Part shown: one piece after another, positions 46,668 to 59,756 of the stretch
How positions within the stretch are numbered: the stretch's first letter is position 1
How the letters are laid out: the number at the start of each line of letters is the position of its first letter
Source of the DNA: Batkoa obscura
Lineage: Eukaryota > Entomophthoromycota > Entomophthoromycetes > Entomophthorales > Batkoaceae
Direction of reading: 5' to 3'
NCBI GenBank assembly: GCA_030770535.1
Contig: JASVEC010000022.1
Coordinates: 372,001 to 436,000 of the forward strand
Length of the DNA: 64,000 nt
The notes under the pieces: model-generated
Told to the model about the DNA's origin: nothing
Database searches by the model: none
What the model saw: only the letters and a program-made list of their open reading frames with translations
Position numbers and translations under genes: made by a program

Positions 46668-48093
46668 ATGTTTTTTCAGAGACGTGTATCAATTGTGTTA
46701 CTAATATTAATAAGTTTGTCAAAACAACAATTAGTCATGAGTTTACAGTTTTATTTGCGGGAGCTGATAGAATTGTAAATGATACAATGTATGTTTTGAA
46801 GGAATAGACGCAAAAAACGTAGATACTAACAGAAACATCTACAATGAGACTTTATTTAGTCGCGGTGTTTATATTTTGAGCCTTAAAGATGGGACACAAC
46901 TAAATGGCACACAAGAGGCGGATTGGGAACATAATCAACTTGAAAATCCTCCTTTTGACGTGTTATTTGTACCAAGTGTCATTCAAGTAAAGAATAATTT
47001 AGAAGAGTTTTTTGTCATAGATGGGTCTCATTAGACACTTGTTGAAGAAAGTATAAGGGTATTTGATACAAAGTCAAGCACATGTAAAATTGATGCAAAT
47101 GGAGGTAAGTTTACAAAAAAACTAAGCTTTCTGAAATCAGAAGGAGAAACACCAGGATCTAGACCAGTCGGAGCTACTTTAAACCATTTTGATTTAAATC
47201 CTGATGAATTGGTCTTATATGATGGGGAGTATTTCTTTAAAAAGGAAATTGAAAAATATAAGGCATGAGCTTATTCAGGGTTAATAGTTTATAACTCAAG
47301 AAATAATCAACGTAAGATTACTGGAGAACAAGATGGTTATTGTATTTATGCACATAATTCAATTATAAACAGCGGTGGTAACTTGATGATATTTAGTGGG
47401 AGGAATATTGGTACTTATGAATATCTTGGATTTAAAAATGTCATTAGTTTTAATATTCAAGATAAAAAATGTTTTTTTCAAAATGCAGTGGGAGAATTCT
47501 CAGAAAAATTTGTTAGTTTTGGGTTAAAAAAAAGGATGACTGTTTACATCTTAGGTGGTACCACCAACGACGGCAGGACCGATTATGGAGATAGTCCTCT
47601 TTATATTATAAATTCAAATACCCTTATTTGGGAAAGGAAGTATGTTTCTGGATTAACTAACATTATATTTACCACAACAGAATATTATAATGGCTATCTT
47701 CCGTACAATTTTGGGGTACATAATAACCTCATTTACTCAAAAACACATATAGCGAGCCTTAGTAATTGTACTTTGGTGAATCCAATATCCTCAATGGAAG
47801 AACTAGAAAGCTTAAAACCAAAAGCCAATTACCTGTTATTGTCGGTGGGTCGGTAGAGGGATTTATTGGATTTACAATCTTAATCATTTTATGCTACTTT
47901 GGATATAAGGATCAAAAGAGATATTATTAAAAGAACCCCATTTCCCCTTGTTTCAGAGTCCACTTGCAATGAAACACAGTTTGGTGTTAATGACTCAAAA
48001 TTTCCATTCGATAATGACGCTGAGTTTGATACTAGTATGTCTAAACTAGAAGAAAAAACTATTTATAATTTAGGATTAAATTGTGTTTATTAA
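46668..48093 (+). pseudogene. Kelch-repeat type I membrane protein, broken
   Basis: The original plan is still legible: a signal peptide at 46668 (MFFQRRVSIVLLILISLSKQ), kelch-type blade remnants (FAGADRIVNDTMYVL; LFSRGVYILSLKDG; GETPGSRPVGATLNHF; GGNLMIFSGRNIGTYEYLGF; MTVYILGGTTNDGRTDYGDS), then a Gly-rich transmembrane helix around 47840-47900 (VIVGGSVEGFIGFTILIILC) and a basic cytosolic tail. The pieces lie in different frames: at least two frame changes plus in-frame stops near 47033 (TAG) and 47267 (TGA). Fungal relatives are cell-surface kelch/galactose-oxidase-like proteins with poorly known roles. The longest surviving open piece is 47383-47856. Confidence 0.7.
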
Positions 48094-48602
48094 AAGTTGA
48101 GTGGTATGATTATGCGAAGGATATAGCGTATCTTTTGAATAAACTTAATACTAGATTTCATACTGCTTTTTAAGTCATAAAGATATCTATAAATAGTACA
48201 ACGGGTATTTTTTTGTATTTAAACATTCATATAATCGAAGCCATGACCTATATTTCATAATAAAATATTGGGATAATAAGACTTACCGAAGCATGTTGAA
48301 TATTGACTGTAATGTATAAAAATTTATCATCCTTGTTGAATTATTCAAAGTTTAACTTTTTAGTTTTATGAAACTGAATAAAATATTTATAGGTTATTTG
48401 TAAATATTTTGACATAAAATTAATATTCTTTTTTATAATAGTTAAAACTTTAATCTTAATTAAAATTTCTGAATAATTTATCTTTTAACCAATTGCTTTA
48501 TACCGCAAAACAGTAAAAACTATCAGCAGAATAGCAATCTAATGTCATAAAATTGAAAGTATTTTTTTAAATTTAAATCTTAGAAAACAAATATAAATTT
48601 CA
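48094..48602. other. Intergenic, nothing recognised
   Basis: About 510 bp upstream of the Atp23 gene; AT-rich, no repeat copy or frame seen. Confidence 0.5.
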
Positions 48603-49476
48603 ATGAGCAACACAAAAGAAGTAAGAAAAGAGGAAAAGGAAGTATATAACAAATGGAGTCAATATTTCAATTATAAATTAGGTTTATTGAGTAAAAAAGA
48701 ACAAGAAGCTTATGATATAGAAAAAAGTAAAGTAAATTATCGAAAAGATTATATTCGTTGTGAAAAATGGAAAGAACAGATAATGACCAACAGTATGAAT
48801 TCAATATTATTTTAAAAATGTTGTTTAACTAAACTGCTTAGGTCCAATAGTAGCATTTTTACTAAAAGAACTGAGGAAACAAGGGTGTACATTTAATCAA
48901 GCCCACCTTGTCTGTGCACCTTGCGATACATCCAGAAGCTCAGCGTTTAACCCAGAAGCTGAACTGGGTAAAGGACCGATATTATTGTGTCAGAATAGAT
49001 TCTCGAGTAAGACTCATTTGGAGACAACAATGGCTCATGAGCTTATACACGCCTATGATCATTGGTATTTTCTCTTTAAACAATTATTTTAAAAATTATA
49101 ACTATTTTAGTCGTTATAATGTCCAATGGGATAATCTGTATCATTATGCTTGTTCAAGTGTATTATTTAATAAATTAAAAAGCTCAAATTTAATATAACT
49201 TTTTAGATCCGAGCCAACAGCTTAAGTGGAGATTGTAAATTTGGGAACGAAATAAAAAGGGGCAAGTTTGGGATTTCAAAGCAACATCAAGTAATAATAA
49301 TTTTTATTTAACTCATTAAAATAATATTGATTTTTTAGAAATGTGTAAGACGCCGCGCTATTTTATCCGTACAAGCGCATCCACTATGTCCAGATGAAGA
49401 TACCGCTAAAGTGGCAGTCAATGCTGTTTTTGACTCTTGTTTTGCAGATACAGCGCCATTTGATGAGATATACTAA
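48603..49476 (+). CDS. ATP23: Mitochondrial inner-membrane metalloprotease Atp23
   Basis: Five exons (48603-48792, 48842-49064, 49111-49159, 49207-49290, 49339-49476) join in frame into 227 residues. Active-site motif HELIHAYD (zinc-binding HExxH) is preceded by LETTMA and follows the conserved Cys-rich stretch [10 protein letters not shown]...[10 protein letters not shown]. Downstream are [17 protein letters not shown] and a [17 protein letters not shown] block with the twin Cys pattern, ending in [15 protein letters not shown]. This is the complete Atp23/XRCC6BP1 (M76) architecture. Role in yeast: matures mitochondrially encoded Atp6 and assists F1Fo-ATP synthase assembly from the intermembrane space; it also degrades Ups1-type lipid carriers. 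No cleavable presequence is evident, as in yeast. Confidence 0.93.
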
Positions 49477-49821
49477 TGAATAGATTTAAACTGAGTTTTA
49501 AAATAGAACTTTAAAATTAAAATTTAATATTCAGTTAGTTTAACTCTAATTTAATTTCAGAATAGTTTGAATATTTTGTACTAAGATATTTAAATTTAGT
49601 TTAACTATATTTTTATGTGAGTATATTGATCAAACCCTTACAGTAAATACTAAATGTTTATAGTACTTATTTTCTGATATATACCCAACCCACTAAAGTG
49701 AATATATAAATAAACTTACTTTTTAGAAGAACTAGATGTAATATCCATTATAAATCCTGAAAATAAAATAAAAATATTTAAATAACAAACAATAAACTAT
49801 CAAATTTAATACTCAATTAAA
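49477..49821. other. Short convergent intergenic region
   Basis: 345 bp between the stops of Atp23 and the next gene; only AT-rich 3' UTR-like sequence. Confidence 0.5.
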
Positions 49822-50542
49822 CTAATTTTGTTCTTGTTTCCTTTTTTCCAATCTAGTAATATACAAATCCATACTTTCGATTCCTTTTTCTAAATAAATT
49901 AGAGTTTCTCCAACAGCATCACACTATATTTATTAATAAATATAAACTCATATTTTATAAAATTACCCATTGATTAAAAGTTTCCATTACTAATAATACA
50001 TCTTGATTGCTCCTATTTACGCTTGGAATAAAGCCATCAAACTTTTCAATTACTGAATTTATTCTTTCAATTGGGCGTATATAACCTAAAAAATGGTTAG
50101 ATAAACCAAAAAATATCATCTAGATACCTTTAAATTCTGGAGGATTGATAAAACCTTCCAAAGCATAAGCACTTTCTATCTGATTAACCGCATTAACAAG
50201 CGAGTTAAAATTCTGTAACATTAACAATAATTTCTCCTTATAAGATAACGAGCTCTCATTCATCGCCAATAACAACTCATCCCTATTATCCAATGTATGT
50301 TCCTTAATAGCTTTATAATACTTGGTAACTAATTTATTCAACAGCGGTTCCTCTCGATAGCTCACTTTCTCTGTCCATACTTCCATCACTTGAACATATT
50401 TTTCAAATAAACTTTCATTATCTAAGGTATCTCCTTTTTGTAATGAGGGTGGTAACACTTTGGATTTTACTAAAGCTAATTCGAGCTTTACTAAACGTTC
50501 TTCCATCCCCTCGAAATAGCGATCTGGTAGTTGTTGTGCCAT
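49822..50542 (-). CDS. Coiled-coil protein, possibly dynactin subunit p24 (DCTN3-like)
   Basis: Three exons from ATG at 50542 (MAQQLPDRYFEGMEERLVKL). Exon 1 encodes helical, Leu/Glu/Lys-rich sequence through NPPEFKG. Introns of about 45 bp lead to YIRPIERINSVIEKFDGFIP and then CDAVGETLIYLEKGIESMDL, ending TRLEKRKQEQN. Total about 205 residues, nearly all predicted helical. The size, the opening E.R...LE heptad and the final F.QW.....-LE pattern resemble dynactin p24/DCTN3, a shoulder subunit of dynactin in dynein-based transport. The similarity is weak by eye; another small coiled-coil subunit is possible. Confidence 0.5.
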
Positions 50543-51639
50543 TTTGGTTTAATTAAAAGTTAAGCTAGGCTATTACGTTGGAGTTCCTAATTAATGAGTT
50601 GATATTATTGCAAAATTGGTGTCTTCAGAATTTCGCAAGCTTAGTCTTGGAATTTTGCAGCGTTAAGGCTTGAGCATTATGCTTAAATCTATACAGCTAA
50701 TAAAAGTATCAACAAAAGTGGACTGAGATCATATAAATAAATCTATATCCATTGCAGTAACCTACTAGTATAAAACTAGGTAAATCAAATAAAACTTCAT
50801 TTCAATTATTAAACGTTATAATTTTTAATGCTCCATTATCTAATAAGTGTTTATTATTTTATTATCTTATCGTTATTTAATAATAATTCAAAAAACATTA
50901 ATTAAACTTATAACTTTGAGCAACATAAAACATTAAATTTAATGAATACATTCAGTTTAAATCTTTTATTTCCTGTATTCATAAATATTAAGAATGCTAT
51001 ACTTAATTGCACTAAGTTAACTCACTGATATATTTATTTTTAAATATTTAATTAATTGAATATTTAATTAAAGGTACTATGGTTAGTGATCATTATAATC
51101 TTTTAAATAATAACGTAATTTGTTTACATTGAATAATTTTCTTTAAAATTCTATTATATAAGGAGGTATTTTTGTGTTTAAGAATTTTATTCAATTTTTC
51201 CCCGCTCAAGTAGCGCTTAAAAATGTAAAAAGTGATGAAACCAAAAAAGACACCCCCATATTTTTTATTCTAAAACCGACATAAGTTAAATTTAGTATGT
51301 TTTATTTAAATCCTAAACAAAGGCTGAAAGAATATAACATTGGCATTTTATATATTTAGAAAGTGTAAAAATATGATAAATTAAATTATTTATAGTTTAT
51401 TATAAAAGTTATATTTCCCAATTAAAAAGGATTGTTGATTTATTTAAACGAATTATATAAGAAAACTAATATTATAAAAAGTGATCCTAATATAAGTTAT
51501 ATGGCAATACTCACATTATTACAATTATCCAATTAAACTAAAAATAAAAATTAAACAATATAAACGTTGATAAGCCATAGATTATTATCTAAAAAAAGTA
51601 TATAAATGACAAACTAAATTAATAAAACACAGAAAATAA
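50543..51639. other. Intergenic, contains MITE copy I
   Basis: 1.1 kb with one MITE and otherwise AT-rich DNA. GTATATAAA at about 51598-51606 may be the TATA box of the second receptor gene. Confidence 0.55.
51157..51260 (-). mobile_element. MITE copy I
   Basis: Reverse orientation: TATAAGGAGGTATTTTTGTG ... CCCCGCTCAAGTAGCGCTTA ... ACCAAAAAAGACACCCCCAT. Complete. Confidence 0.9.
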
Positions 51640-52644
51640 ATGCAAATGTTGACTCAGGAACAATTAGAAACAATAGACCGGGTTGGGCTAATAGTATTGA
51701 TACTCTCCTTCACTAGTAGTGTACTAGTCTTGTTAATAGTGTTGCTAAGCAGACTATTAAAACTACGAGGTAGTCGAAGACTAAGTTATAGACTACAATT
51801 ATGGATTTCACTGGCTGATATCCTATTTTGTATCACTTATTCCTTCCCCATTTTTATATCTAACAATAGTATTGATCATACGAATTCTATAATGAAAATT
51901 CGATTTTTTCAATTAATCAATGCCAATATGCCTATCTTTTGTCAACTATGGTACGTGTTGTTAATATTTTTTATCATTTTGACTTTACATTTCACTTTAT
52001 TTCTAAAGAATAGTAAATATATTTATCTATTCAATGAGTTAAATATTGTAGTCACCACATTTTTGGTATCTCTTTTATTTATATTACCATCATTTATTAT
52101 ATGTTGGGTTAACAACAAATACACTGTTCTTGATTTCTTTCCTGTTGGTATCTCTAAATTTTTAATCCTTTGGTTGCAACTCAATTTAGTACTATTCATT
52201 GTTAGCGCATATTGTACGATTATGGTGGTTAAAATCAGCATATTGTTATTGAATTATAAAAAAGCGCTTGATGCTATCTATTTACAAAATACTAGTCAAA
52301 GTTTGATAGAATCTTATATCGATGTTAAGGCGAATCAAGTGCTTAATAGGAATCTCTGTGAGATAGTACTGAGAATCATTTTTTATGCCATTATTCCTAT
52401 TACCACTCAGTTCATTTTTGTAATTATCTCATCATATTACACTTTATCTGAAGAAAGAAATAGCTTTGGATTAAGAATTGTTTATGATAGCTTGAATTTT
52501 TTAAATGGTTTACTTAATTCGTTGTTCTTTTTATGCTTTGATCCCGCATTACCTAGTATCTTTAAAGAGTTTATTACAGTTTATATTAGAAAGGAGAGTT
52601 ATGAAAATTTACAATCATGCTATAGTGATAAGATTAATATTTAA
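51640..52644 (+). CDS. Seven-transmembrane receptor (GPCR-like), paralogue 2
   Basis: An intronless 334-residue frame from ATG at 51640 (MQMLTQEQLETIDRVGLIVL). Same plan as the receptor at 44894: TM1, then LKLRGSRRLSYRLQLWISLA with TM2 (DILFCITYSFPIF), long aromatic TM3-TM5, TM6 RIIFYAIIPITTQFIFVIIS, and TM7 NFLNGLLNSLFFLCFDPALP. Shared motifs with paralogue 1 are R.LS...LW...ADI.F.I.Y, IP...Q.IFVIIS.Y, FGLR.V.D..NFLNG.LNS..FL and DPALP. Loop 3 is shorter (about 45 residues) than in paralogue 1, so they may couple differently. The paralogues are diverged and ~5.6 kb apart in the same orientation, an old local duplication. Ligand unknown. Confidence 0.8.
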   Translation: MQMLTQEQLETIDRVGLIVLILSFTSSVLVLLIVLLSRLLKLRGSRRLSYRLQLWISLADILFCITYSFPIFISNNSIDHTNSIMKIRFFQLINANMPIFCQLWYVLLIFFIILTLHFTLFLKNSKYIYLFNELNIVVTTFLVSLLFILPSFIICWVNNKYTVLDFFPVGISKFLILWLQLNLVLFIVSAYCTIMVVKISILLLNYKKALDAIYLQNTSQSLIESYIDVKANQVLNRNLCEIVLRIIFYAIIPITTQFIFVIISSYYTLSEERNSFGLRIVYDSLNFLNGLLNSLFFLCFDPALPSIFKEFITVYIRKESYENLQSCYSDKINI

Positions 52645-53247
52645 TTTGAGGTATGGTTTAGCCTTATTTATGAAGTTTACTTATATATTAAATAAATTAG
52701 AGCTATTTTGATTAAAGGTTTATAATATAAAGTTGTCTTTTTGAATATTTTTGTAGTTAGTTTGTAAATATGATATTTTATTCAAAATTTAACCACTCCT
52801 TTTGCAAGCAAATTTCTCCATTTTATAAAAATTATAATTCTTGGAATAATTATTGGAGAATATATCTTCATTTAAAATATTAGCTAAATTCCTCATCACG
52901 ACATAGTACTTACATTGAGTCATATAATAAATCACATAAAACTATCATGTATCGGTTTAATTTAAAAGATTTTAAATTTCCTTATCTACTGACATAAATA
53001 TTTAGCCCAAAATACTGCTTACCTAAATCATAAGTTTTAATGTTAATTTCCGACACAATTAAATTCACCCACATTATCCAGGAGATATTTAAGCCTATTC
53101 ATTACCAAAAAGGGTAAAACTTGGCCAAACCAATGGGGCAAGGATTTGAGCCACGTAATAAAGGGTGAAAAGACCTTTACATGAAAAATAATGCAAAGAT
53201 AAAATTTTATTGTTCTTAACGTTTAACTCAATTTAAAAAAGATAGTA
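52645..53247. other. Intergenic, nothing recognised
   Basis: 600 bp between the receptor and the SEC7 gene. It must hold the latter's promoter; no motif was recognised with confidence. Confidence 0.5.
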
Positions 53248-56200
53248 ATGGAATCGCCTGAAGATAATGAAACAATAATAGTCTCTAAAGATAATCAAAA
53301 TGATAAAGTAAATGGACGCAAATCGGAAAGTAGCTCAAAGAAAAGTATTATTAATGAAAGTGTTGTAAACGAAAGCATCAGTCGAAAAACGAGTAACAGT
53401 AGTACTTATAAAATAGCAGCTCCAAAGTCGTCCCATTTTTTTCTAGTGAGTTGCTATCAACAGCTGTTAGAATCAAAATCAATGAAAAGATTTCCAGACA
53501 TTAAGGATGATGTGACTCGAGCTTATGGTAATCAAAGCTTAATTGTATTAAATGATAAAACTAATAGAAATAGATTTGGTTAAAGTAGACAATTTTACGA
53601 AAGAAAGAGCGTAAATATTATATTTTTATTTAAGGAATTGGCTTATTAAAATTTAGTATGAACCCACACAACATTGATTTAATCTTATCCCCGCTGATTC
53701 AATGTTGCAACAGTGGTTCTCAAACATTATCTATAATAGCTTTAGATGGTATCAGCAAATTGATATCCTATGAATATCTAAGTAATGACTTACTACCAGG
53801 AGACAGTGATAAAAAGAAACGTAGCCCAATAGAAAAAGCTGTATTGGCCGTGTGCAGCTGCTTTGTAGGCGAAACAACGAATGAAAAGATACAAACACAA
53901 GTGATCAAGGTAATTTTTTTTTCGACATTCAGCTAATTTTATCTTACAAATAAAAAGTGTTTGATGTCAGCAGTAAGTTCAACCGAGGTGCCTTTACATC
54001 AAGAAGCGCTGTTGAATGCTATACGTACTTTATACAATATCTTTTTGTTATCCCATGATATCAATAACCAAACAATCGCACAAGGAACTCTGTTACAAAT
54101 GTCTAGATCCATCTTTTCTAGAATTGATTTTAGTGAGAAAAGCAAAGAAGGTGATACCCTAAAGAATTTGCCCAAGCCGCCAAGATCTAATAGTGAGGTG
54201 CTAGATGAGCTGACCTACGATGACGATGAGGACGATAATAAAAGAGAAAGCTCGGGTAATTGAAATTTAATATTAAGACTACTAGATACTCATAATTTTA
54301 GATTATAAACTATCTGAAAGAGAGAAGTTAAGCTTGGAGGCCATCGGAGGGTAAATGTTATTCATTATTTTTTTATGGTGATTTTTTATATTGAATTATT
54401 TAGTAAAGCAGCAGAAGCAGCAGCGAATGCTCAAGTACAAGGGAATATTGATGACAGTGTCAGTGATTTAAACGTTTTGGATGCTTTCTTATTGTTCAGA
54501 GCTCTATGTAAATTAAGTATTAAGCCTTTTCAATCGGACGGGTAACTATTAATCCAGTTTACATATTAATTTATTACAATTTTGAATCATAGCTCCTCTG
54601 ATCATAGATGTATGTCCTTAAGATCTAAACTACTATCTTTATATTTAATATTGGTGATATTACATGAATATTCTGATGTTTTTCTTAAAGCCACTGTGTT
54701 TTTCCTTAATCCAGGAAACTCTGATACCCCTCGAAAAATCCGTGAAGAAATCTTTTTGAAAGCGGTTAAGCCCTATTTTTGCTTATGTTTAAGTCGTAAC
54801 TTGGTTTCTGATTTACCCAAAGTCTATGAGTTGACAATGGCTATTTTTGAGTTAGTCATTACAAAATTAAGGAAACAGATGAAGGTAAGAAAAGATTTTA
54901 ATAAAGTGACAGCGTTTAAATTTAAATTATTAGCGTGAAGTAGAAGTATTACTAAAGGAGATTATTGTACCCATCTTAGAAATGAAATCGCATGGAAGCC
55001 AACACCAAAAGCATATCTTAATATCAATATTTCTACGAAGAGTATGTAGTGATCCCCAAATTTTGGTCGAAATTTATTTAAACTATGATTGTGACCAACT
55101 GTCATTAAAAAACAACATCTTTGAGAGTATTGTTGGAGCTTTATCAAGACTAACAACGATTCCAAGGGGTAGCCAAGACTTTGATGAAGCTGGCAGCTTT
55201 TTATGGGATGAACCCGAGTCTTATTATATCAATACCCAAAGTGTTAATAAAATGGATCTGATCAATTTGCCACCACTTACTTCTGATAGATTTTCAGGTT
55301 ATTTTACGGCTCACTCGTTCTTTAATCGAGCACTATTTTCAGACTTTATACTGCAGCATAAATCCATGGATTGTTTGGTTAACATTTTAAAATCCTTAGT
55401 ACAGTGGTCCAACCGTGGGTTAAATTTATCAGAAGAAGAGATTGAGGGTGGGGGAATAGTAGCCAACGGAAAGTGTAAAAGTCCAGATAGCAATACTTTA
55501 AACAATGATACATTATCTGAATCAGAAACTACTACTTTATCGGGACAAGAAAAAGATATTGTGGGTACTTTGGATGATCCAAGCCAGTTTGAAAGAATTA
55601 AAAATGAAAAACAAGTTTTGCAAAAATGCGTAGATCTTTTCAATCGTAAACCAAAGAAAGGGATCGAAAGCTTGGTTTCAAACGGAATCATTGCGTCAAA
55701 CAATCCAAATGAGATAGCCATCTTTCTTTTACAAAGCAGTGATTTAGATAAAGACATGATTGGGGAATACTTAGGCGAAGTTGACAATGTGGCCATCATG
55801 CATTACTTTGTTGATCAATTGGATTTCACTGGTTTAGAATTTGTTGCCGCCTTAAGGAAATATTTAAAAACATTTAGACTACCTGGAGAAGCACAGAAAA
55901 TCGATAGATTTATGCTAAAATTTTCCGAACGTTATGTGAGTCAAAACCCTGGTGTGTTTCATAATGCGGATACTTCTTACGTTTTGGCTTATTCTGTCAT
56001 CATGTTGAATACTGATTTACATAACCCCCAAGTTAAGAGAAGGATGAGTAAAGAGGAGTTTTTAAAGAACAATCGTGGTATCGATGATGGGAAAGATATA
56101 CCAGAAAATATTTTACTTGGTATCTATGACCAAATATCTAAAAACGAAATCATGCTTAAAGATACTGAACAAGAAGAGGTGGAAACCCAAACTACTTTCA

Positions 56201-59200
56201 ACCCTTTGTCAGCAGCTTCATTAGCCTCTCAGTTTGATATTTTAGGTGCTAAAAAGAAGTTGCAAAAGTCAACAAGCACAGCATCCTCGATTAGGATGCA
56301 AACCAATGCAGAGGTAACTTAATGATAAACTTAGTTTAATTTTGTTAATAGCAAATTTAGAAATACTTGAAGAAAATGTTAAGTAGAAAATCATATAGAG
56401 AAGATATGGGTGGTATGGCTATCTTTTATAGTGCCTCTCATTTTGAGCACGTCAGGCCCATGTTTGAAGTGTCGTGGATGGCCTTTTTAGCTGCTTTAAG
56501 TGCACCTTTAAAGGAAAGTGATGATGAAGAAACAATCAATATGTGTTTGGAGGGGTTCAGCTATGCAATCCATGTGGCCGGCTTCTTTGATTTGGAACTA
56601 GCACGTAGCGCACTAGTTACTACTCTTAGTAACTTTTCATTCCTAAGCGATATTTCCGAAATGAAAAGTAAAAACATAATGGCTGTTAAAGCAATCTTGG
56701 ATATCGCTGTTATGGATGGTAATTATTTAAAGAAGGCTTGGGGCGATGTGCTGCAGGTAGTGAATCATCTAGTTCGCTTGCAGCTTGTTCCTAACTTTTC
56801 GGCAACGACAAATGGACGTGATCGATCCTTAGTGGCTCACAGAGACTCTCAATCTAGACCTTACAGCAATATCGCCTTGCTTGAAGGCAACTCACAAGCA
56901 ATGTTAATTTCTGTAGATAAAGTATTTGCTTCTACTGTATACCTTAATGGTCCAGCAATCGTTGATTTCATGAAAGCGCTGTGTGATATTTCATGGAAGG
57001 AATTAAAGTCGATCCCTAACTCATTTGATCCATCCAAAACCAAAACATCACCTAAAATGTTTTCAATACAAAAGTTGGTGGAAGTAGCGTATTATAATAT
57101 GTCTCGTATCAAGTTAGAATGGAAAGAGATTTGGGAAGTTCTAGAACCTCTATTTAACCAGGTAATTTTTTGAGTTTTTAATTTTTATTCTTTGATAGTA
57201 ATCAATTTTAGGTTGGGTCACATAGACATGATGTGGTAGCTTCGTTTGCTATTGACTCTTTACGCCAACTATCTATGAAATTCCTTGAAAAGAGAGAGCT
57301 TCCTTACTTTCAATTTCAAAAAGTCTTTTTACAACCTTTTGTGCATATCATTAAAAACAACCCCTCTCTAAATATTAAAGACATGGTAATTTATAATACT
57401 AAGTATGTATATAAACTAAGTTTTTTTTAGGTGCTTCAATGTATTAACCAAATGATTAAGGCTCATAAACCTAATCTAAATTCTGGATGGATTACCATTT
57501 TAAAGGTCCTTTCTATGGCCAGTCATGATCGTGCAGGTAATTTTATCAGAATCAACACAGCTTCTTATTAATGATGTAATTTTTTAGAGCCTTTAATAAC
57601 ACAGGCGTTTGATATGACTCAAGCTATTCTATTTACTTCATTTGAAGATGTCATATGTCAGCCGGAGATCTTTGCCAATTACTTACATTGTCTTACCCAG
57701 TTCTCAAAAAATTCTGGGTATGAAAACATTGGGTATAATACTTATCAAATTCCTCAAACTTATTCATTAAAATTTCACTTAGATTAAGCGCAGTAGAAAC
57801 ATTAAAAGAATGCTGTGATCGAATGATTGAATATATGGAAAATCAAGATAAATCAAATCTTGTTTTGTTCAAGTGCCTATATAATGAAAGCGTTTTTGCT
57901 GAAGTACAGGAAAAGTTTCCACAATTGAACCATTGGATTCCTATCTTTCATTATCTAATGTGCATCATTACTGAAGTATTAGATCTAAAGATAAGAACAA
58001 GGTACTTTTGTTTTAAACATTAAAATAAGTGACTAATTTTAACAGAGCATTAAATTTATTGTTCTCGTATCTACATGAGTTTGGAGGTGATTTCCCAGAT
58101 GGCTTTTGGCACATTATTTTAGATTCTGTCATCTTTCCGATCTTTTCGAATCTCGGTATGGTGGATCATAACATAAGCATTAAATTTACAAGCAAAGAAG
58201 ACTGCTATATTTGGGTTTCTACAACGCTTGCTCAAGCTCTAAAGAAATTCATTGATCTGTTTACTGAATATTATGATAAAGTGTTCAAGTTTTTAAATGG
58301 ACTATTAGATTTGTTGTCCTTATGTTTATGCCAAGGTAAGATTATATATTGAGCTATTTCCCTTAGTTACTTAAAATCAAATAGCGAACCGAGGATTAGT
58401 AGAAATTGGTAGTGAATGTCTAATCCTATTGGTCGAAAAGAACGCAGACCGATTGCAAACAGAAGACTGGGAACGATTAATTTGTATTGTCTTAAGATTG
58501 TTTCAAGCTTCCAGTAGAGTACCGAAAGATGTAAAAAATTCGGCTTCGCTTACCATAGCTGATCGATCAAAGACTAGTAATTTATTATTAATGAACTATA
58601 TTACAAAGTCTTATAAAAGTTTAGATAACGTCCTTGAAAAGATGCAAATGCTTGAGAGTGTTTCACCTTTGCCTCTAATCCCTTCAACTCCAACGCAACA
58701 GCTGAATTTATCACTGAATATGATATTGGTGGTTGAAGACGCCTTTTTACAAAACGATATTGTATTTCAAAAACTACAAACGGATCATATTTTTGCTATC
58801 TTAGATATCATTGAACGAAGTTATTTAGAATCAAAAGAATTGAATGCTTCTTTTGACCTCAAAGGAGCGATTGAAAGACAAGGTATTTTATTTAAAAAGT
58901 CAAAGATCAAAGACTAATTCTTTTAGCTACCTCTAAACTACAAAGATTTGCGCTTACCTCACTTTCTCTCGAGCTTAATTCGCTCGTTTGTTTGGCCAAG
59001 GTATTACTAAAAATGTATACATCTGAGAAAGAGGCGTATATAGCTTATAAAAAGGATATTGAAGAGAGGCTGATACCGTAAGCTTACTTCATTATTTAAA
59101 GCATTTGTTTTTTATACATATAAATAGATTATGTAAAGACACCTTTACTCAATTCAATGAATTAAGCGAATATCCCTTAATCCCAGGGCTCAATGAAATC

Positions 59201-59470
59201 TTTGACTTATGGCATCAAGTCGTGCTAAGAATAGGCAACTTTTTGTGTGTGGCCGATGGACAAGATGTATTTTTATTTTTTATTTTATTTTTTCTTCCAA
59301 TTAACCAACTTTTATAGTTTATTACAATCTTTTCGCCCTCCTCAGCACAAATTTTATTAACTTTAAAGCATCGTCACCTTACTCATGATATCCAATCTAT
59401 GCTGTTTAACATTATGCAAAGAGTGGATCAACTCTTTATTCATAACAAGTTAGACTCTTCAAAAAATTAA
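53248..59470 (+). CDS. SEC7: Large ARF guanine-nucleotide exchange factor (Sec7/BIG type)
   Basis: A long gene with about fourteen short introns, ATG at 53248 ([17 protein letters not shown]), stop at 59468-59470 (HNKLDSSKN). Estimated ~1,800 residues, as in Sec7/BIG proteins. The N-terminal DCB region starts near [12 protein letters not shown]; the HUS region is around 54600-54860. The catalytic Sec7 domain lies at 55650-56165: [20 protein letters not shown]; the glutamic finger in [20 protein letters not shown]; and [20 protein letters not shown], the hydrophobic groove motif. Downstream HDS1-4 helical domains follow, including [20 protein letters not shown]. The catalytic Glu is intact. 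Role: activates ARF1 at the trans-Golgi for vesicle budding; predicted brefeldin A target. The 3' half was followed by eye through many exons, so some borders are approximate. Confidence 0.9.
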
Positions 59471-59756
59471 TATTTTAATTTATTAAATTTTATACGAAAA
59501 ATCTTTCTCTTAATGGCTTTTATTTTTAGTGATAAATTATAGTTCTATAGTTGCGTCTTATTACATTCGATAAAGTTAACTTTAAATAATTTTAACAAAA
59601 ACATGAAAACTCAAAAAAAATATTATTAACACATAACCTCAAAAGTTTTATTATTCACTATGTTCCTTTTTTTTGATATCAAGTTTTATGTAATGATAAT
59701 CGTTTTTATAAAGTTCGACACTCCATCATCTAGCATTTTTAACACTTCATGTATCA

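Noticed and set aside
59105-59317. Separate 70-codon gene near the end of the SEC7 locus
   Set aside because: It is a SEC7 exon read into its neighbouring introns; the true exon is spliced at both ends.
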